Shown in pieces: positions 11,701 to 23,953 of a stretch of 64,000 nt of DNA. Below the pieces are notes generated by a model. It saw only the letters and a program-made list of their open reading frames with translations, did not search any database and was not told where the DNA came from. Every line of letters begins with the position of its first letter. Position 1 is the first letter of the stretch. Both the position numbers and the translations under genes were made by a program. The stretch spans positions 2,666,001 through 2,730,000 of the forward strand of contig JAPEHQ010000006.1 of assembly GCA_027405735.1 (NCBI GenBank). Reading direction: 5' to 3'. The stretch is from Mucor racemosus (lineage: Eukaryota > Mucoromycota > Mucoromycetes > Mucorales > Mucoraceae).

Positions 11701-13051
11701 ATCAATATTTTTCTGTAAAATGAAAGATACAGAGTAGAGTTTATCTAGCTTTACCTTATATTTATAAAAAAAATATAAGTATAAGGCCGTTTTATCGGTG
11801 AAACTATCAAAAAAGCACCTAAAAAAAGTTGAAAAAATTACTAAATGAATGTCTTTTGGACGCATGTCCAAAATCATTCGGCCACACTTTTGAATATCTA
11901 TTCTTCAATGGTTTTAGATATCTAGATGCTTGCTATACAAACATAATAGTTTTATTTAATGTAATACAGCCTGTTTTACTAATTGTTTATAAATACACTG
12001 GTTAAAAAGTCTGGTATTGCTTGAAAAGCAATGCAAAATGAAAACATAAAACGAAAAAAAGTATAGATAAATTTTATTTTTTAACTAGTATAAAATTTGA
12101 TATATGAAGTTAAAACTTTTAGTCCAGTAATCGAATTTATGAGTTAACAATAAAACTGTTTCTGGATAAAATTAGACTAAACATATTATAGAAAAAGTTA
12201 TTCATCATACAAACTGTCGTCGAAATCGTTGCTAGTCTGTGCACGTTTCAACTTTTCTCTATAAAACGAGAATCTGAAAATTTTAAAAATGGTAGAATCT
12301 TGACTATTAAAGCATATCTTATAATTATTATTCGGGAAGGTGTCGAGATTGGCTAAACAATAGTAGTAGCCGGACATCGGACAATATTCGCAACTTGCAA
12401 CTTCGTCTTCTATTGACTGAAAATATTGGAGTTATGCTTAATCGCCTTGAAGATCCAAATCATCGCAATAGAATTATTCAAAAGTTGAAATGCTTGTAAA
12501 ATAACTTATATTTCTTATTATACATGTTGGCGTATAAATCGGGTATAGTTATTTTCTACGGTAGATTATTCACTTTCATCTGATACGAGCAGAAATTTGA
12601 ACCAAATATTGACTCTATTTACTTGAAAAAAGATATTATTCATAAATCAAATGCTAATTTGTGTAAGCAAGTATGCTTCTATGCACAATTGATCATTTCT
12701 TAATACTATATATATTTGAATAATTCTCACAAAATAACATTTCTGGTACATAAGCCTCAATTGAATCAGTTTTTTTGATTTCTGTTGGTCGTATACCTCT
12801 AATATTCTCAAATTTAAGCCTATAAAACTATCTTGAAATGATGCTTGCTTTAATATAAATACTACCAAGTCATTATATTGTTGATTTAAATGATGATTTT
12901 TATGTAGAGATAGAATAGCAAGTGTGCAAAAAGATTGAATCTGAAATATCTGAAGTTTAAATAATTTCGTTCGTCCCAGAAAAAAAATCCAACATCAAAA
13001 GGAATAGGCAGCAATGCTAGTGATATTTCTTTCTTTTTCATCTCGCGAATA
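11701..13051. other. Gene-free spacer upstream of RACK1
   Basis: AT-rich with no supported coding region. The 3' part must contain the RACK1 promoter and 5' UTR. Confidence 0.45.
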
Positions 13052-14241
13052 ATGGATACTCTTACCTTGCGCGGTACTCTCGAAGGTAATAATCAATACG
13101 AATTAAAAACGAATGGATGAAGAGAGATATAGATGGATGGATGATTATTTGCAATGAACGGATGTATTAAATTTTCTATTTTTTTTTCTTAGGTCATGGC
13201 AACTGGGGTAAGATTATAATGATATATATGTTATAGGGAAATTGTAGAACAAAAAAATTGACAGATTCAATCGCATTTTAGTCACTGCCATTGCTACCAC
13301 CTCTGAAGCTCCTGATATGGTTTTGTCTGCCTCTCGTGATAAGACCATCATCGTCTGGAACCTTACCAGGTAAATTTTTTTTGTGGTTTTGTAGATGATA
13401 TATGGAGATATTAAACGGATATTATAGAGATGAGTTGAACTATGGTGTCCCCCGTAAGTCTCTCGTTGGTCACTCTCACTTCGTTGAGGATCTTGCCATC
13501 TCTTCTGACGGTCAATTCGCTTTGTCCGCCTCTTGGGATCAAACTCTCCGTCTCTGGGATTTGAACAGTGGTACCACCACCCGTCGTTTCGTCGGTCACA
13601 CTAACGATGTTCTCTCTGTTTCCTTCTCTGCCGATAACCGTCAAATCGTTTCTGGTTCTCGTGATAAGTCTATCAAGTTGTGGAACACCCTCGGTGAGTG
13701 CAAGTATAACATCACTGAAGATGGTCACTCTGAGTGGGTTTCTTGTGTTCGTTTCTCTCCTAACCCTGCTAACCCTCTCATCGTTTCCGGTGGTTGGGAT
13801 AAGCTCGTCAAGGTTTGGGATTTGACCAAGATGAAGTTGAGAACCAACTTCATTGGTCACGACGGTTATGTCAACACTGTTACTATCTCTCCCGATGGTT
13901 CTCTCTGTGCCTCTGCTGGTAAGGATGGTGTTGTCATGCTCTGGGATTTGAATGATGCCAAGCATCTCTACTCTCTCGAAGCTGGTTCTCTTGTCCACGC
14001 TCTTACCTTCTCCCCTAACCGTTACTGGCTCTGTGCCGCTACCGCTACCGGTATCAAGATCTGGGATCTCGAGTCCAAGTCCATTGTTGATGAACTCCGT
14101 CCCGAATTCGCTCAACTCGGTAAGAGAAAGAACCCTGACCCTGACTGTTTGTCTGTCTGTTGGTCTGCTGATGGTGCCACTCTCTTCTCTGGTTACTCTG
14201 ATAACATTATCCGTGTCTGGCAAGTCACCCGTACTCTTTAA
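13052..14241 (+). CDS. RACK1: RACK1 homologue, WD40 ribosomal scaffold (Asc1/Cpc2 type)
   Basis: RACK1 binds the head of the 40S subunit and docks signalling proteins such as PKC. Exons are 13052-13085, 13193-13207 (only 15 nt), 13282-13369 and 13428-14241, giving 316 aa against 317 in human. The product is seven WD40 blades: start [16 protein letters not shown], blade motifs [17 protein letters not shown]-type [39 protein letters not shown], and the family hallmark [15 protein letters not shown]. Blade 7 ends [14 protein letters not shown]. Splice phases agree at all three junctions, and the acceptor at 13427 is required to avoid a stop. Yeast and animal RACK1 introns host box C/D snoRNAs; no complete C/D pair is visible here. 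It is convergent with BIO3-BIO1. Confidence 0.97.
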
Positions 14242-15165
14242 ATTTATGAAAATGTTTCTTGTTTAAAATAAAAATAAAATAAAAAGAGTATTCTTACAAT
14301 CAAAAAGTTAAATTAGCTATGGAAAAATTACTAGTGTGAAAAGTTGAATTATGCAGTTTAAGGTACAAGATGCAATTGGGAGGTGATTTTTGTTGCCATG
14401 AATAGTATTGCAGAGATTTATCATAAGTAGCAGATCAAAATATCCGGAATGAGCTACTCAAATATTATGCATACACTTGTTTGTGCTTATCTGTAACTGA
14501 TCCAATTTTCTGAAAATTTCAGATTAAAAAACACTAGTAGATTCAGCCCTTGCAACAATATAAAGTTCAATTAATACATACTTGTGTTAGTTTTAAGGTT
14601 TTTGGAGAAAAAAACGCTTGAAACAATAAAAAACACCTCAAAAAGTCAAAAAATGATCAATTTTGAGCATCGCCGGTAGCTGCATTTTATTTCCAATTTT
14701 TTAGAAAATACACAAATGAATTTCAGTTTACCTTTAATAAACGTTAAATCAATGAAAATTAAAAACTAAAAATATGAGCATATAGCCCAAATGCTATAAA
14801 AGACACCAAAAGCTATATTCTTGCATGTTAATAGATAATATGATGATGTAGATTTCTTTAACGCTACCATCAAGGGCTAATCGAATCTCGACAATGCTTT
14901 TTTTAAAGGGGATTGCCAATAACAAAAGGTGCGATAAATTAGATTGAGACAGACCGTTACATTTTCAAGATGGTGCTCAACGTGCTTAAAGTACTGGTTC
15001 TTGAAACCTGAGTAATTACATGTAATTATCACGATATTTCGATGATAATCTCATATGCATAATTTTACTGCAAACCACGGATGTAGGCTAAATGAATGTT
15101 TAAATTGGGGATCAATATTTATTAAATATAAAATACAATGCAATACGAGTAATTCAGTAAACTTT
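14242..15165. other. Convergent intergenic region, RACK1 and BIO3-BIO1 3' flanks
   Basis: It holds AATAAAATAAAA just after RACK1 as a likely polyadenylation signal. The rest is AT-rich without a supported feature. Confidence 0.5.
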
Positions 15166-17743
15166 TTAATTATTTTGAAGTGTTTCCAATAATGCTTGTT
15201 CACATTGATGAACGCGTTCTTGAGTGGTGATTTGAGATGTCATAAGATATACAATATTACCAAGAGGTCTAGCAAAGAGATTAACACCAGTTTCTGTTGT
15301 ACCATCAAAGCCATTCTTGAATTTTCCAGAACGCAAGTTTTGAATAATAGATTTTGAGACAGAAGAGCCATAGCCCTTGTTCTGATCATCCTTCAATTCG
15401 ACAGCTAATACCGAACCTAAAGTCATTACACTTTCAACATTGCTCAATTTGGACAATTGATCTACAGTCTTGGGTGTCCACATGGACCAAATATTCCCCT
15501 TCCATGCATCACGGAATGGAGCCCAGGCGCCTGATTTCTCGACAGCCATTTCGTCTAAACTTTCAATTGAAGTTTTGGCAACAGCGCAACCCATGGGATG
15601 TGCAGTATAAGAATGACCATGCAGTAAACAATCAGGTTTGTTTTCAGATAAAAATACGTCATAAATGGATTCTTTTGTAACAGTTAAAGCCAAAGGTAAT
15701 AAACCACCTGTCAAAGTTTTTGCATATGCAGTAATGTCTGGTGTCTAATAAAATTAAAAATGTTTGGGGTGAGTTTTGATAAGATAAGTAAATATGATTA
15801 ACAATGTCTATTACCACTCCCAAGAATTCAGAAGCCGATCTTTTTCCTAATCTGTACCATCCGGCAAAGACTTCATCGAAAACGACGGGTAAACCTTGCC
15901 ATCCCTTTGATGAAGCTTCATCAACACCGTATAAAAGCTGTGATCCTTCAGTTCTAACAATATCAATTAATGTACGTTGGAAAAGAGGATCTACAAAGAT
16001 CATGCCACCAGCACCCATCAAAATAGGTTCCATTAAAAGAGATCCGATGCGACGCTTTTGGTCTTTGAGCGATTTGAGTTCAGAACGAATGTAACTAGCA
16101 TAAGAAGCAGCTAAAGATTCATCGCGTTTTTGACCTTGTTCCTGAACTGAATAAATATCATCAACAGAATCATAATAAACTTTATCAGATTTGTGATGTT
16201 GAGCGATCTCGGTAGGTAAGCGGACATAGGCACGACCGTGAGAAATATGAACAGATGGAGGTTTAAGCCAATGGCCTTTAGGCTCATACCATTGTACTTG
16301 TTCATTGTACACATTAGGAGAGCAAGCATCCATTGTACCAATAGTATCACCATGATAACTACCATCAATACCCAAAATTTCGACTGGAGCCTTGATACTA
16401 AAATCATAACGTTTAGCAGTAGCGCTCATGGCCATTTTCAATGCAACTTCCATTGCTGTAGATCCATTGTCTGAAAAGAAGACACGAGAAGCCCAAGCAT
16501 CTTTTTCCAATACTTTTTCAGCTAAAGCAAGAGCAGGTTCATTGGTTGATTCAGGAAAGATGACATGGCCATAACGACCAGCAGCATAAGCAGCAGCCTT
16601 GGTCAATTCAGGATTAGCATGGCCAAGACCTTGTGTCCACCAACTAGCGCAAGAATCAAACATTTCTTTGGGGTTTCCTTTATCGTATGTAGTAAAATAA
16701 TCATCGTGAGCGGAATCAATGACAGTTACATCTTTAACAAGTTCATGTTGGGTAAATGGCCACCAAAATGTATCTCTAGATTTTTGTGCCATGGTTTCTA
16801 ATCTATCAAAGCGTTCCAAATGCTTTAAATCAAGATGTTTTATGACAGGAACCAAATAATCATCTACTTGTGTATAGTACTTTGACATTGATTGTTGTTC
16901 TAACACAGGATCTTCCAATGGGGCAGGTGGAGGAGGTATAGTAGCTACCATTGAGTTTTTAACTCGATCCCCAATCAAAACATGATTTTTGTAGTTGGGT
17001 TGATCAAAGAGCAAAATTGTGGGGATATCATAACCCCTCATATTGAGCGATTCATAGGAAGTCAATGTGGTAGAGATGCCACCTAAATTACTATCACCGA
17101 CCAATAAAGTAGGCAATCTTAAGGTTCTATAAAAGTCTACTTGGGGTGTTCCTAATAGAATTGCCGTTTAATAAAATGGTTCAATACCCCAAAAAACACA
17201 TTTTTCTTACCTGACATGACAGGACTATGAATGCCTCCAGCAGTTTCCAAGAAAAAGTAGCTTCCATTCTGCTTTTGTTGTCGTACATAATCCAACATTT
17301 GTTGCTTTACTCTATCCAAAACCTCCATATCGTGCGGAGGCTAAAATTCGTGAAATTAAAGCATTTAGTTGCCATGGTTACTGATCAGTTTCATTGACAT
17401 TTACTTACTTTATCTGTAGCAATATGAGGGCTCACTGGATCAGGATATGTATACAATGTATCTGATTTAAGGATAGTTGAATTATGATATGTCTTGACAT
17501 GCCTATCGAGAAAATTAAGAATCAATTATACATTTTTTTCAATTGAATTTACCTTTCATCGCTGTCAACTGGATAACCTGTTTGCACAGGCTTGAGATAA
17601 AAAACATCACGATTACTCTCCTTTGCTACTATAGCGGCAGCCCTACAAAGACCTGTAGCAAATATAGTTTTACCAACATTAGTATTTGCAGCAAATATCT
17701 GATATGCTTGAAATGCTCGCGTAGGTAAAAATGGAGTAGGCAT
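15166..17743 (-). CDS. BIO3-BIO1: Bifunctional dethiobiotin synthetase / DAPA aminotransferase (BIO3-BIO1)
   Basis: It makes 7,8-diaminopelargonate from KAPA and then closes the ureido ring to dethiobiotin. Exons on the minus strand are 17743-17553, 17502-17409, 17340-17211, 17151-15815 and 15744-15166; all phases agree and give 776 aa. The N-terminal BioD domain (about residues 12-240) has the P-loop ANTNVGKT (residues 19-26), KPVQTGYP and the GTPQVDFYRTLRLP segment. The C-terminal class III aminotransferase has DGSYHGDTIGTMD, FDEVFAGWYRLGK and YAKTLTGG, whose Lys593 should bind PLP. The ATG at 17743 is the first in frame. The fused form is known from plants and many fungi. It is divergent from BIO2 across 425 bp, so the two probably share a promoter. 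The N-terminus has no strong mitochondrial presequence. Confidence 0.95.
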
Positions 17744-18168
17744 CACAATTTTTTAATTAAAAAGAAAGAAAAACTTCAAGAAACTTTTGCCGTATATTTC
17801 TTTTGTGGACAATTTGGAAATAGTCAAGCTGAGTCAGTTTTAAATAACCGAAATCTCATAATATGAAAAAGATGCTGATGATATGCGAATCCTGGATTAC
17901 AAACAAAGAGTCAGGGCAATAGGCTCGATCCTTTTAGTTAAAGATCCGATATCCCCAACTCTTTTTCCTTGCAGCATTTGGTGTGTGTATTTTGCAAAAT
18001 GTGAAAGAAAAGAGATTGATCAATCTCATTGGCATACCTTTGGACAAAAGTGAAAAACGCGATTTTCATTTAAATAGCTTTCATTCCATCTAGACATTTT
18101 GTAATTTGTTTCTCTCTTCTCTTTTCTTCCCTTTCCATTTGACATCATTCTCCCAACTCTCTTACAAA
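17744..18168. promoter_or_regulatory. Divergent promoter between BIO3-BIO1 and BIO2
   Basis: The 425-bp spacer separates the two start codons and is the only space for both promoters. The BIO2-proximal part (18085-18165) is a long C/T-rich tract typical of fungal transcription starts. No specific biotin-response element could be identified by eye. Confidence 0.6.
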
Positions 18169-19594
18169 ATGTCTGCTTTTCGTTTAGTATCAAGACCTCT
18201 TCAAAATAGTCGTCGTCATTTAAGCACTAGTTTACCTTCTCGTCTTGCTGCCGTAACTCAAAAGACTACACCTGAGGCGCTATCTGCCGCTGCTCTTCAT
18301 GCTAGTGGCCCTATGAGAAATGATTGGACTCGTGATGAAATTCAATCCGTTTACGATTCTCCATTGATGGATTTATTATACCATGGCGTAAGTTTTTATT
18401 TTTTTGTATGAAAGCACATGCAAAAGATATTCATTCCATCATTTTAGGCCAAGGTACACCGTGAGAATTTCAATCCTAGAGAAGTACAACAATGTACTTT
18501 ATTATCCATCAAGACAGGTGGTTGTACTGAAGATTGTAAATATTGTCCTCAATCCTCTCGTTATAAAACTTCTGTCAAAGCTCAAAAGATCCTTGATTCA
18601 GAGGAAATTCTTTTTGCTGCTCAAAGAGCTAAAGATGCTGGTAGCACAAGGTAATGTTACAATCATCTTTGGAAATCAGGGAAATTAAATTTTTTTTCCC
18701 TTTCATAGATTTTGTATGGGTGCTGCATGGAGAGATTTAGCTGGTCGCAAGTCTAACTTTAATAAAATTTTAGACCATGTCAAAGTAATTCGGTAAGATA
18801 AGCATGATATCTAACTTTTAATTAGCTAAATTGACTCACTCAAATCATAGTTCTATGGGAATGGAAGTATGTTGTACTTTGGGAATGTTGGATGAAGCAC
18901 AAGCTAAGGCCTTGAAAAATGCTGGTTTGACAGCCTATAATCACAATCTGGATACATCTCGCGAATTTTATCCCAAGGTATTTTATGAATGCTTCATGTA
19001 ATATTACTATTTATTTATCCAATGTTATAGATCATCACTACTCGTACTTATGATGAACGTTTAAAGACAATTGATAACGCTCAAAATGCTGGTATCTCTG
19101 TTTGTTCCGGAGGTATCATTGGTTTAGGTGAAAAGGGTGAAGACAGAGTTGGGTTATTACACACCTTATCAACATTAAAGCAACATCCTGAAAGTGTGCC
19201 TGTAAATGCTTTATTGGCTGTTGAAGGTACTCCTTTGGAAAAGCAAGAGCCTGTATCCGTTTTTGAGATGATTCGTATGATTGCTACTGCTCGTATTATT
19301 ATGCCTAAATCTATGGTCCGTCTTTCTGCTGGTCGTGTTCGTTTCTCTGTCCCTGAACAAGCCATGTGTTTCATGGCTGGTGCTAATTCCATCTTTACTG
19401 GTGATAAGTTATTGACTACTCCCAATAATGAATTCTCTGATGATAAGAAGATGTTTGATTTACTTGGTCTTGTCCCCAAGCCACCAAACTTTGCTCAAGG
19501 TTCTGATAAGAAGAAGGTTCCCGTTTATAATCAATCTCAAATGCCCAAGTGTTTCAAGCCTAGAAAGGAAGAAACTACATCCGAATCTGCATAA
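18169..19594 (+). CDS. BIO2: Biotin synthase, mitochondrial radical-SAM enzyme
   Basis: It inserts sulphur into dethiobiotin to form biotin. Exons 18169-18387, 18448-18650, 18709-18792, 18851-18977 and 19031-19594 give 398 aa in consistent phase. The radical-SAM cluster motif is [10 protein letters not shown] (Cys99, Cys103, Cys106). The second iron-sulphur cluster ligands are visible as FCMGAAWR (Cys143), VCCTLGM (Cys176/177), VCSGGIIG (Cys236) and LSAGRVRF (Arg313). An N-terminal basic, Ser/Arg-rich stretch ([18 protein letters not shown]) looks like a mitochondrial presequence. An in-frame ATG at 18106 would add a hydrophobic leader, but 18169 fits a presequence better. It heads away from BIO3-BIO1. 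The C-terminal tail (about 50 residues) is longer and more basic than in bacteria. Confidence 0.97.
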
Positions 19595-20184
19595 ACAATA
19601 AACATCATAATTTTTTTTTGAATAAACAAAAAAGGTTAAACTTGGATGCTTTCTTATTATCAAAGTCGTACATTTTTTTTTGTTATCTTTGGCTCCTCTT
19701 GTAATTGATAACAGATATCAAACACCAATAATCGTTGGTGCGATTACATAAATCTTTTTTTTTTTTTTTTTTTTAGTACACCTTCAAAGTATCACAAACT
19801 GAAAGATGTATTATCTTGAATGATCTATCTTTTTAATCGAGTGCAGATGCTTTTAGATGTTTTGAATATTAAAAGTTAGGGGATATGTAGTACTAAATTT
19901 ATATTTCCTACAAGTAGGCAACTATTTGTAAGACAAAACAATATTGCTTCCCTCAAAACCAATCATTGTATTAATTTAAAAAAGGGCATCGATGTTAATT
20001 GTTACGGCAAAATTCTTAAATTTAAAACTTGTTTAGCTTAAAACGGCCTTAAGAAACGACGCATTTTTTTTTTATTTTAATCAAATTTGACATTTTGATA
20101 TACTATCTTGAATTGATTTCCGTCAAATTTTGACAGGTACGTAGTTGCTCTCTATCTATAGCTATAGATATCTATCCTAAATTG
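19595..20184. other. BIO2 3' flank
   Basis: AATAAA-like signals lie at 19597 and 19619 just after the stop, followed by long T-runs (for example 19757-19774). No other feature is seen. Confidence 0.5.
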
Positions 20185-21710
20185 AAAGGGTCAATACCAG
20201 AATATAAATGCATTGAACAAGCGTTAACCTAACATTCGCCTAATAATACTGACCAAAAGGTGACCTAAAATCGATTGTAAAATTTAAACATCAAAATTGA
20301 AGTATTGTTTTTTGTATTCACAAGATATATCCAGCTGAAAGCTACTGTTCATTTTTTGTTTCGATGAAAAATATTGATATTTCGTCAAGATAATCAAAAT
20401 AATTGTTTATATTCCAGCCTAAAACCTGTGCAACTGGATTCCAAAATCAATTTATCAAAACAACCGAAAAATGAATCAAAAAACAAAATTGTTTTAATAA
20501 CTCATGAACTGCAAAGTAAATTGAACTATTGTATTAAATGTTTTTTAAATAGTTTTGAATTCTGCATCTATCTAAACAAAATTTAAATAAAAGTTTCACA
20601 TTAAATTTTGCATAAAATGCAATTGACATTTTAGAGATTTTTTGAATATATACATCAATTTTTATAAGCATATTTTATATTCAAATTATGTAAATAATAC
20701 GCAAAAAAATTATCTATCGATTGAGTTATTGATTAACCTTTTAGTTGCATTTTTCGTAGAGAAAATGAGATTTTTGTCAATTTTTTTTTAAATTCAGAAT
20801 TTAGGATGAGGGTATACAAGGGAAAAATGGAAGCTAGAAATGTAATCTTTTTTGTACATATTTTTGAGGATATCTCCACGAAAAATCAATATTTTGAAAA
20901 AAACTAAATTGGATCTGAGAGAGCTCAACGAGATTAATGACATGAATACAAAAAAAATGTTGCTCAATTTAACGAATATTTTGAAACCTACTATAGAAAT
21001 GCCAAAAAAAAAAAATGAAAAAAAATAAAAGTGCCTAGAATTTTTTTATATTCAAATATGTTATAGAGCACCTTGAAACAAGTAAGTTTTATTAATAAAG
21101 AGTGTTAGTATAGCTTACTTATTTCTAGAGATATGAAGTCTCAAAGTTTTCAATTCTTTAGCAGTGGAATACGCGTAAAAATCTAAAACATTAGCGCTGA
21201 AAAATTAATATCAACTGTAAAAAGTACGATATTTTCAGATATTTGTTTTTAGATTAAAGGTGAGCATCTCAGGTACATTGGCATATATTTTTTTCTTAGT
21301 GTTATTTAATATAAAAAAAATTAGATCAGGGATGAAAAGTGAGGCCCAGTTTCAAGAAAAAGCAATGAATTTTTCTTGTTTTTGAGTCTTTCGTGAGATA
21401 TAAAATATATTTAGAAATAGGTAGCATAATGCAACCAATTCATATCTGTTTAACAGTGTCTAAGGTATACAGTATTCTAAAAAATGTTTAGTATGAGGTT
21501 ATGAGGTTAGTTATAGAAGAGAGTCAATGCTCTGATTTTGAAGATTGAAAATTATAAAAATTCAGTTTCTTAATAAAATTTCAAATTTTTCTCGACCAGG
21601 TATCTACAGAAAAAAACACAAAATCCGTTTTAACTTATAAAATGTAACTTTTCTGAGTATCACAGCGTTAAGAAAGTATATAAACTATAGAGTGTAACTA
21701 TGTTCAAACT
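20185..21710 (+). repeat. Dispersed repeat family E, copy 2
   Basis: It starts near GGGTCAATACCAGAATATAAATGCA, which is matched at 38390 and 61332. It runs through GACCTAAAATCGATTG (20262) and the conserved block 20690-20960 to TATAGAGTGTAACT (21685). It matches the reverse complement of copy 1 and the direct sequence of copy 3. The coding-like block seen in copies 1 and 3 is frameshifted here. It ends about 25 bases before the MITE at 21735. Confidence 0.75.
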
Positions 21711-21734
21711 AGATGAAATTTAGTACAGTGAATA

Positions 21735-22226
21735 CAGTCGTGATTCGATTTAGTGGACTCAAAAATAAGGGATTTTCGATTTGAGACACTTTGAAATCTC
21801 TTGTTTTTTTTGTAATTTTACCGCCTAAATCCACTGAATCGATTTAATGGAGAATGGACAATTTTGTTTCTCCCAGTTCGCTATATTAGTAAGATACAAA
21901 AACATCATTGGATTAAACTGTATTTAGCCAGTAATAGCTTGATCTGGTAGCCATGAAATTATGAAAAATATGGAGAATAACTAAATCACGTGCCTAATTT
22001 GCCTCAGTTTTTTGTTAGATTTCTTGTTTCCTCTGTTTAATTCAATTGCTCGAGTGTGAAAAACCTTTATTAACAGTATTATTTAATATTTTAAACTAGT
22101 AATGTCTTTTTATTCCCATTTTTTGACCCAATATTACGGAAAATGATTTATTTGATTTGATGGAAAACTCGATTCAATGGACACTTTTCTCCCTCCCAAC
22201 AATTCCACTAAATCGAGTTATGACTG
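21735..22226. mobile_element. pogo/Tigger-like MITE, 492 bp
   Basis: The left end CAGTCGTGATTCGATTTAGT and the inverted right end CAGTCATAACTCGATTTAGT (read on minus from 22226) form imperfect terminal inverted repeats of about 24 bp. Both are flanked by TA dinucleotides (21733-21734 and 22227-22228), as expected for a Tc1/mariner-superfamily target duplication. Further TIR-like copies lie inside at about 21828-21855 and 22160-22180. There is no transposase frame, so it depends on an enzyme encoded elsewhere. CAGT at the tip and the TA target are features of pogo/Fot1/Tigger elements. Confidence 0.8.
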
Positions 22227-22228
22227 TA

Positions 22229-23953
22229 TATAAAACACGGCCAAATCTTTATCTTTCAAGAAATATTTATATTTTCAACAGATAATAGTCTCTTGATTAT
22301 ATTCTTCTTTTCAACGAATCTTTAAACAAATACATTACATTCAACTTCATCATTTAGATATATATAATAAAGCCATTTATAATCCAATTTTAATAAACAC
22401 AAACTGTCAAAAGCTTTTTATACCACTTTTATTTGATATCTTGTTTATTTTAAATATTATTTTTATTAAAGCATTTTGGATAAATAAGCAACACCAAGCG
22501 TAGCCCAAAGACCTGGATTCTCTCTAAAAATAACATATCACAATGTAATAATAATAAAAACAATAAAAATTAATAATAACATCGCTGTGCTAATTATAAA
22601 ATGTGCATTTTTAAAGATTTGTTCTGTAGCAATTATTAATTAATTATTTATATTTATATTTTGAATTTATTTTACTGTGTTGAAACATGTTTTTTATACT
22701 ATTGTATTTTTTTCTCATTATTTCATTTATAAACATTATCTGAAGCATAGACTTTTATAGCTTCTCAATCATGAAACCTTAATAAAGAAATTAAAGAAAT
22801 CGAGATTAAAACATAGACAAAATTGACGCTTTATTTCATTGAAAATCGATCATTTTTGAATTTTTCCTCCAAAATCAATTCATCAATAAATATAACATTT
22901 TATGTAAATATTGTAGATGTAAATGAGCCCGGTATTAATATATTTTTTCGTATATTGTTTTGCATATACTTTTACACAGCCTATTGCTGAACGCATCAAT
23001 ATAATTTTTGTTACATGTAAAATGGTAAATACATTACCCAATGATAGTTTTCGTGATATTGATAATTTAGTATATGTTTGTATACCCATCATTACACATT
23101 TAAAGATACGTTATCATTCATTTATGTACATTGGTTCTATAAACATTAATGATAAGCCGTTTTTTATCTATTTGACATTTGATAATTTTATTGTCAAATT
23201 CTTGGCAAATCCTGAAATGTATATATATGTATATATGTGTATAAATATATAAAATCTGAGCCGCTTTCTAATTTAATGCATAACAACCTTATTAAGCTCC
23301 ACATCGTGTCAATGCTGCATCTTAATTAATGTCAAGGTAGCACCTTGGATGCTGACACAGCCAAGTATAAACATCAGCCTCTTTCTAATTGGTATTATTA
23401 AGTGATCCCTTGTTTGGAATGATAATGACAAAAGAACAAACCTTAAATGTAAACGAGTACTACTTGAGATCGTATCAACACAGGAGGAGAAAAGGTTATT
23501 GCGAAAGGTTTGTACAAGCCAAGTTATTAAGCATGTGATTGGGCCTGATTAAATTTATTTATACGAGCCAGTCTTATTGTAGCGAATTTCTTTTTACTCT
23601 TTTCTTCTTTCCTTTTTACTATTTTATTTTTCGATTTCGTACCGTTTAACTAAACAGTTAATTAAACGGTTCCCCCATCCTTTCATTTAAATTTATAATA
23701 TCCTATTCTTCAATTTTTTTTTCTAGGAAAAAAAATTAGAAAACATTCAATACTTGCCTCGATAAAAAAAAAACTTTTTTTTTTTTTTTTCGTTTAATAA
23801 ACTAATAAAAAGCGAATAACGTTAATTCCTTTGCTTTGAATCATTGCCACTTGTATCAATTAAACAGTAATAAAATGTAAGCAGTTGTTCAATAAACAAT
23901 TATATGTTTAATCATCCAGTAACTAATCAACATTATTATAGAAACAAACAAGA
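22229..23953. other. AT-rich spacer upstream of the CYRI gene
   Basis: Mostly featureless AT-rich DNA. A possible stray 3' exon lies at 22466-22523 on the minus strand (see findings). Long T-rich tracts near 23580-23790 precede the CYRI start. A 109-codon AT-rich frame at 22923-23252 has no domain or codon bias and is not called. Confidence 0.45.
23641..23670. promoter_or_regulatory. Dyad ACCGTTTAA...TTAAACGGT upstream of CYRI
   Basis: A perfect 9-bp inverted repeat with a 12-base loop about 285 bases before the CYRI start. It could bind a dimeric regulator or be chance. Only the symmetry is seen. Confidence 0.25.

Noticed and set aside
13086..13192. Possible box C/D snoRNA in RACK1 intron 1, as in yeast ASC1
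   Set aside because: GGATGA-like text is present but there is no CTGA D box or paired terminal stem.
13411..14223. 270-codon minus-strand open frame opposite RACK1
   Set aside because: It is a shadow of the strongly codon-biased RACK1 exon; its translation is low-complexity Thr/Arg/Glu text with no family likeness.
22923..23252. 109-codon plus-strand ORF starting at ATG
   Set aside because: Very AT-rich Ile/Tyr/Phe composition, no domain, no splice context; consistent with chance in this DNA.
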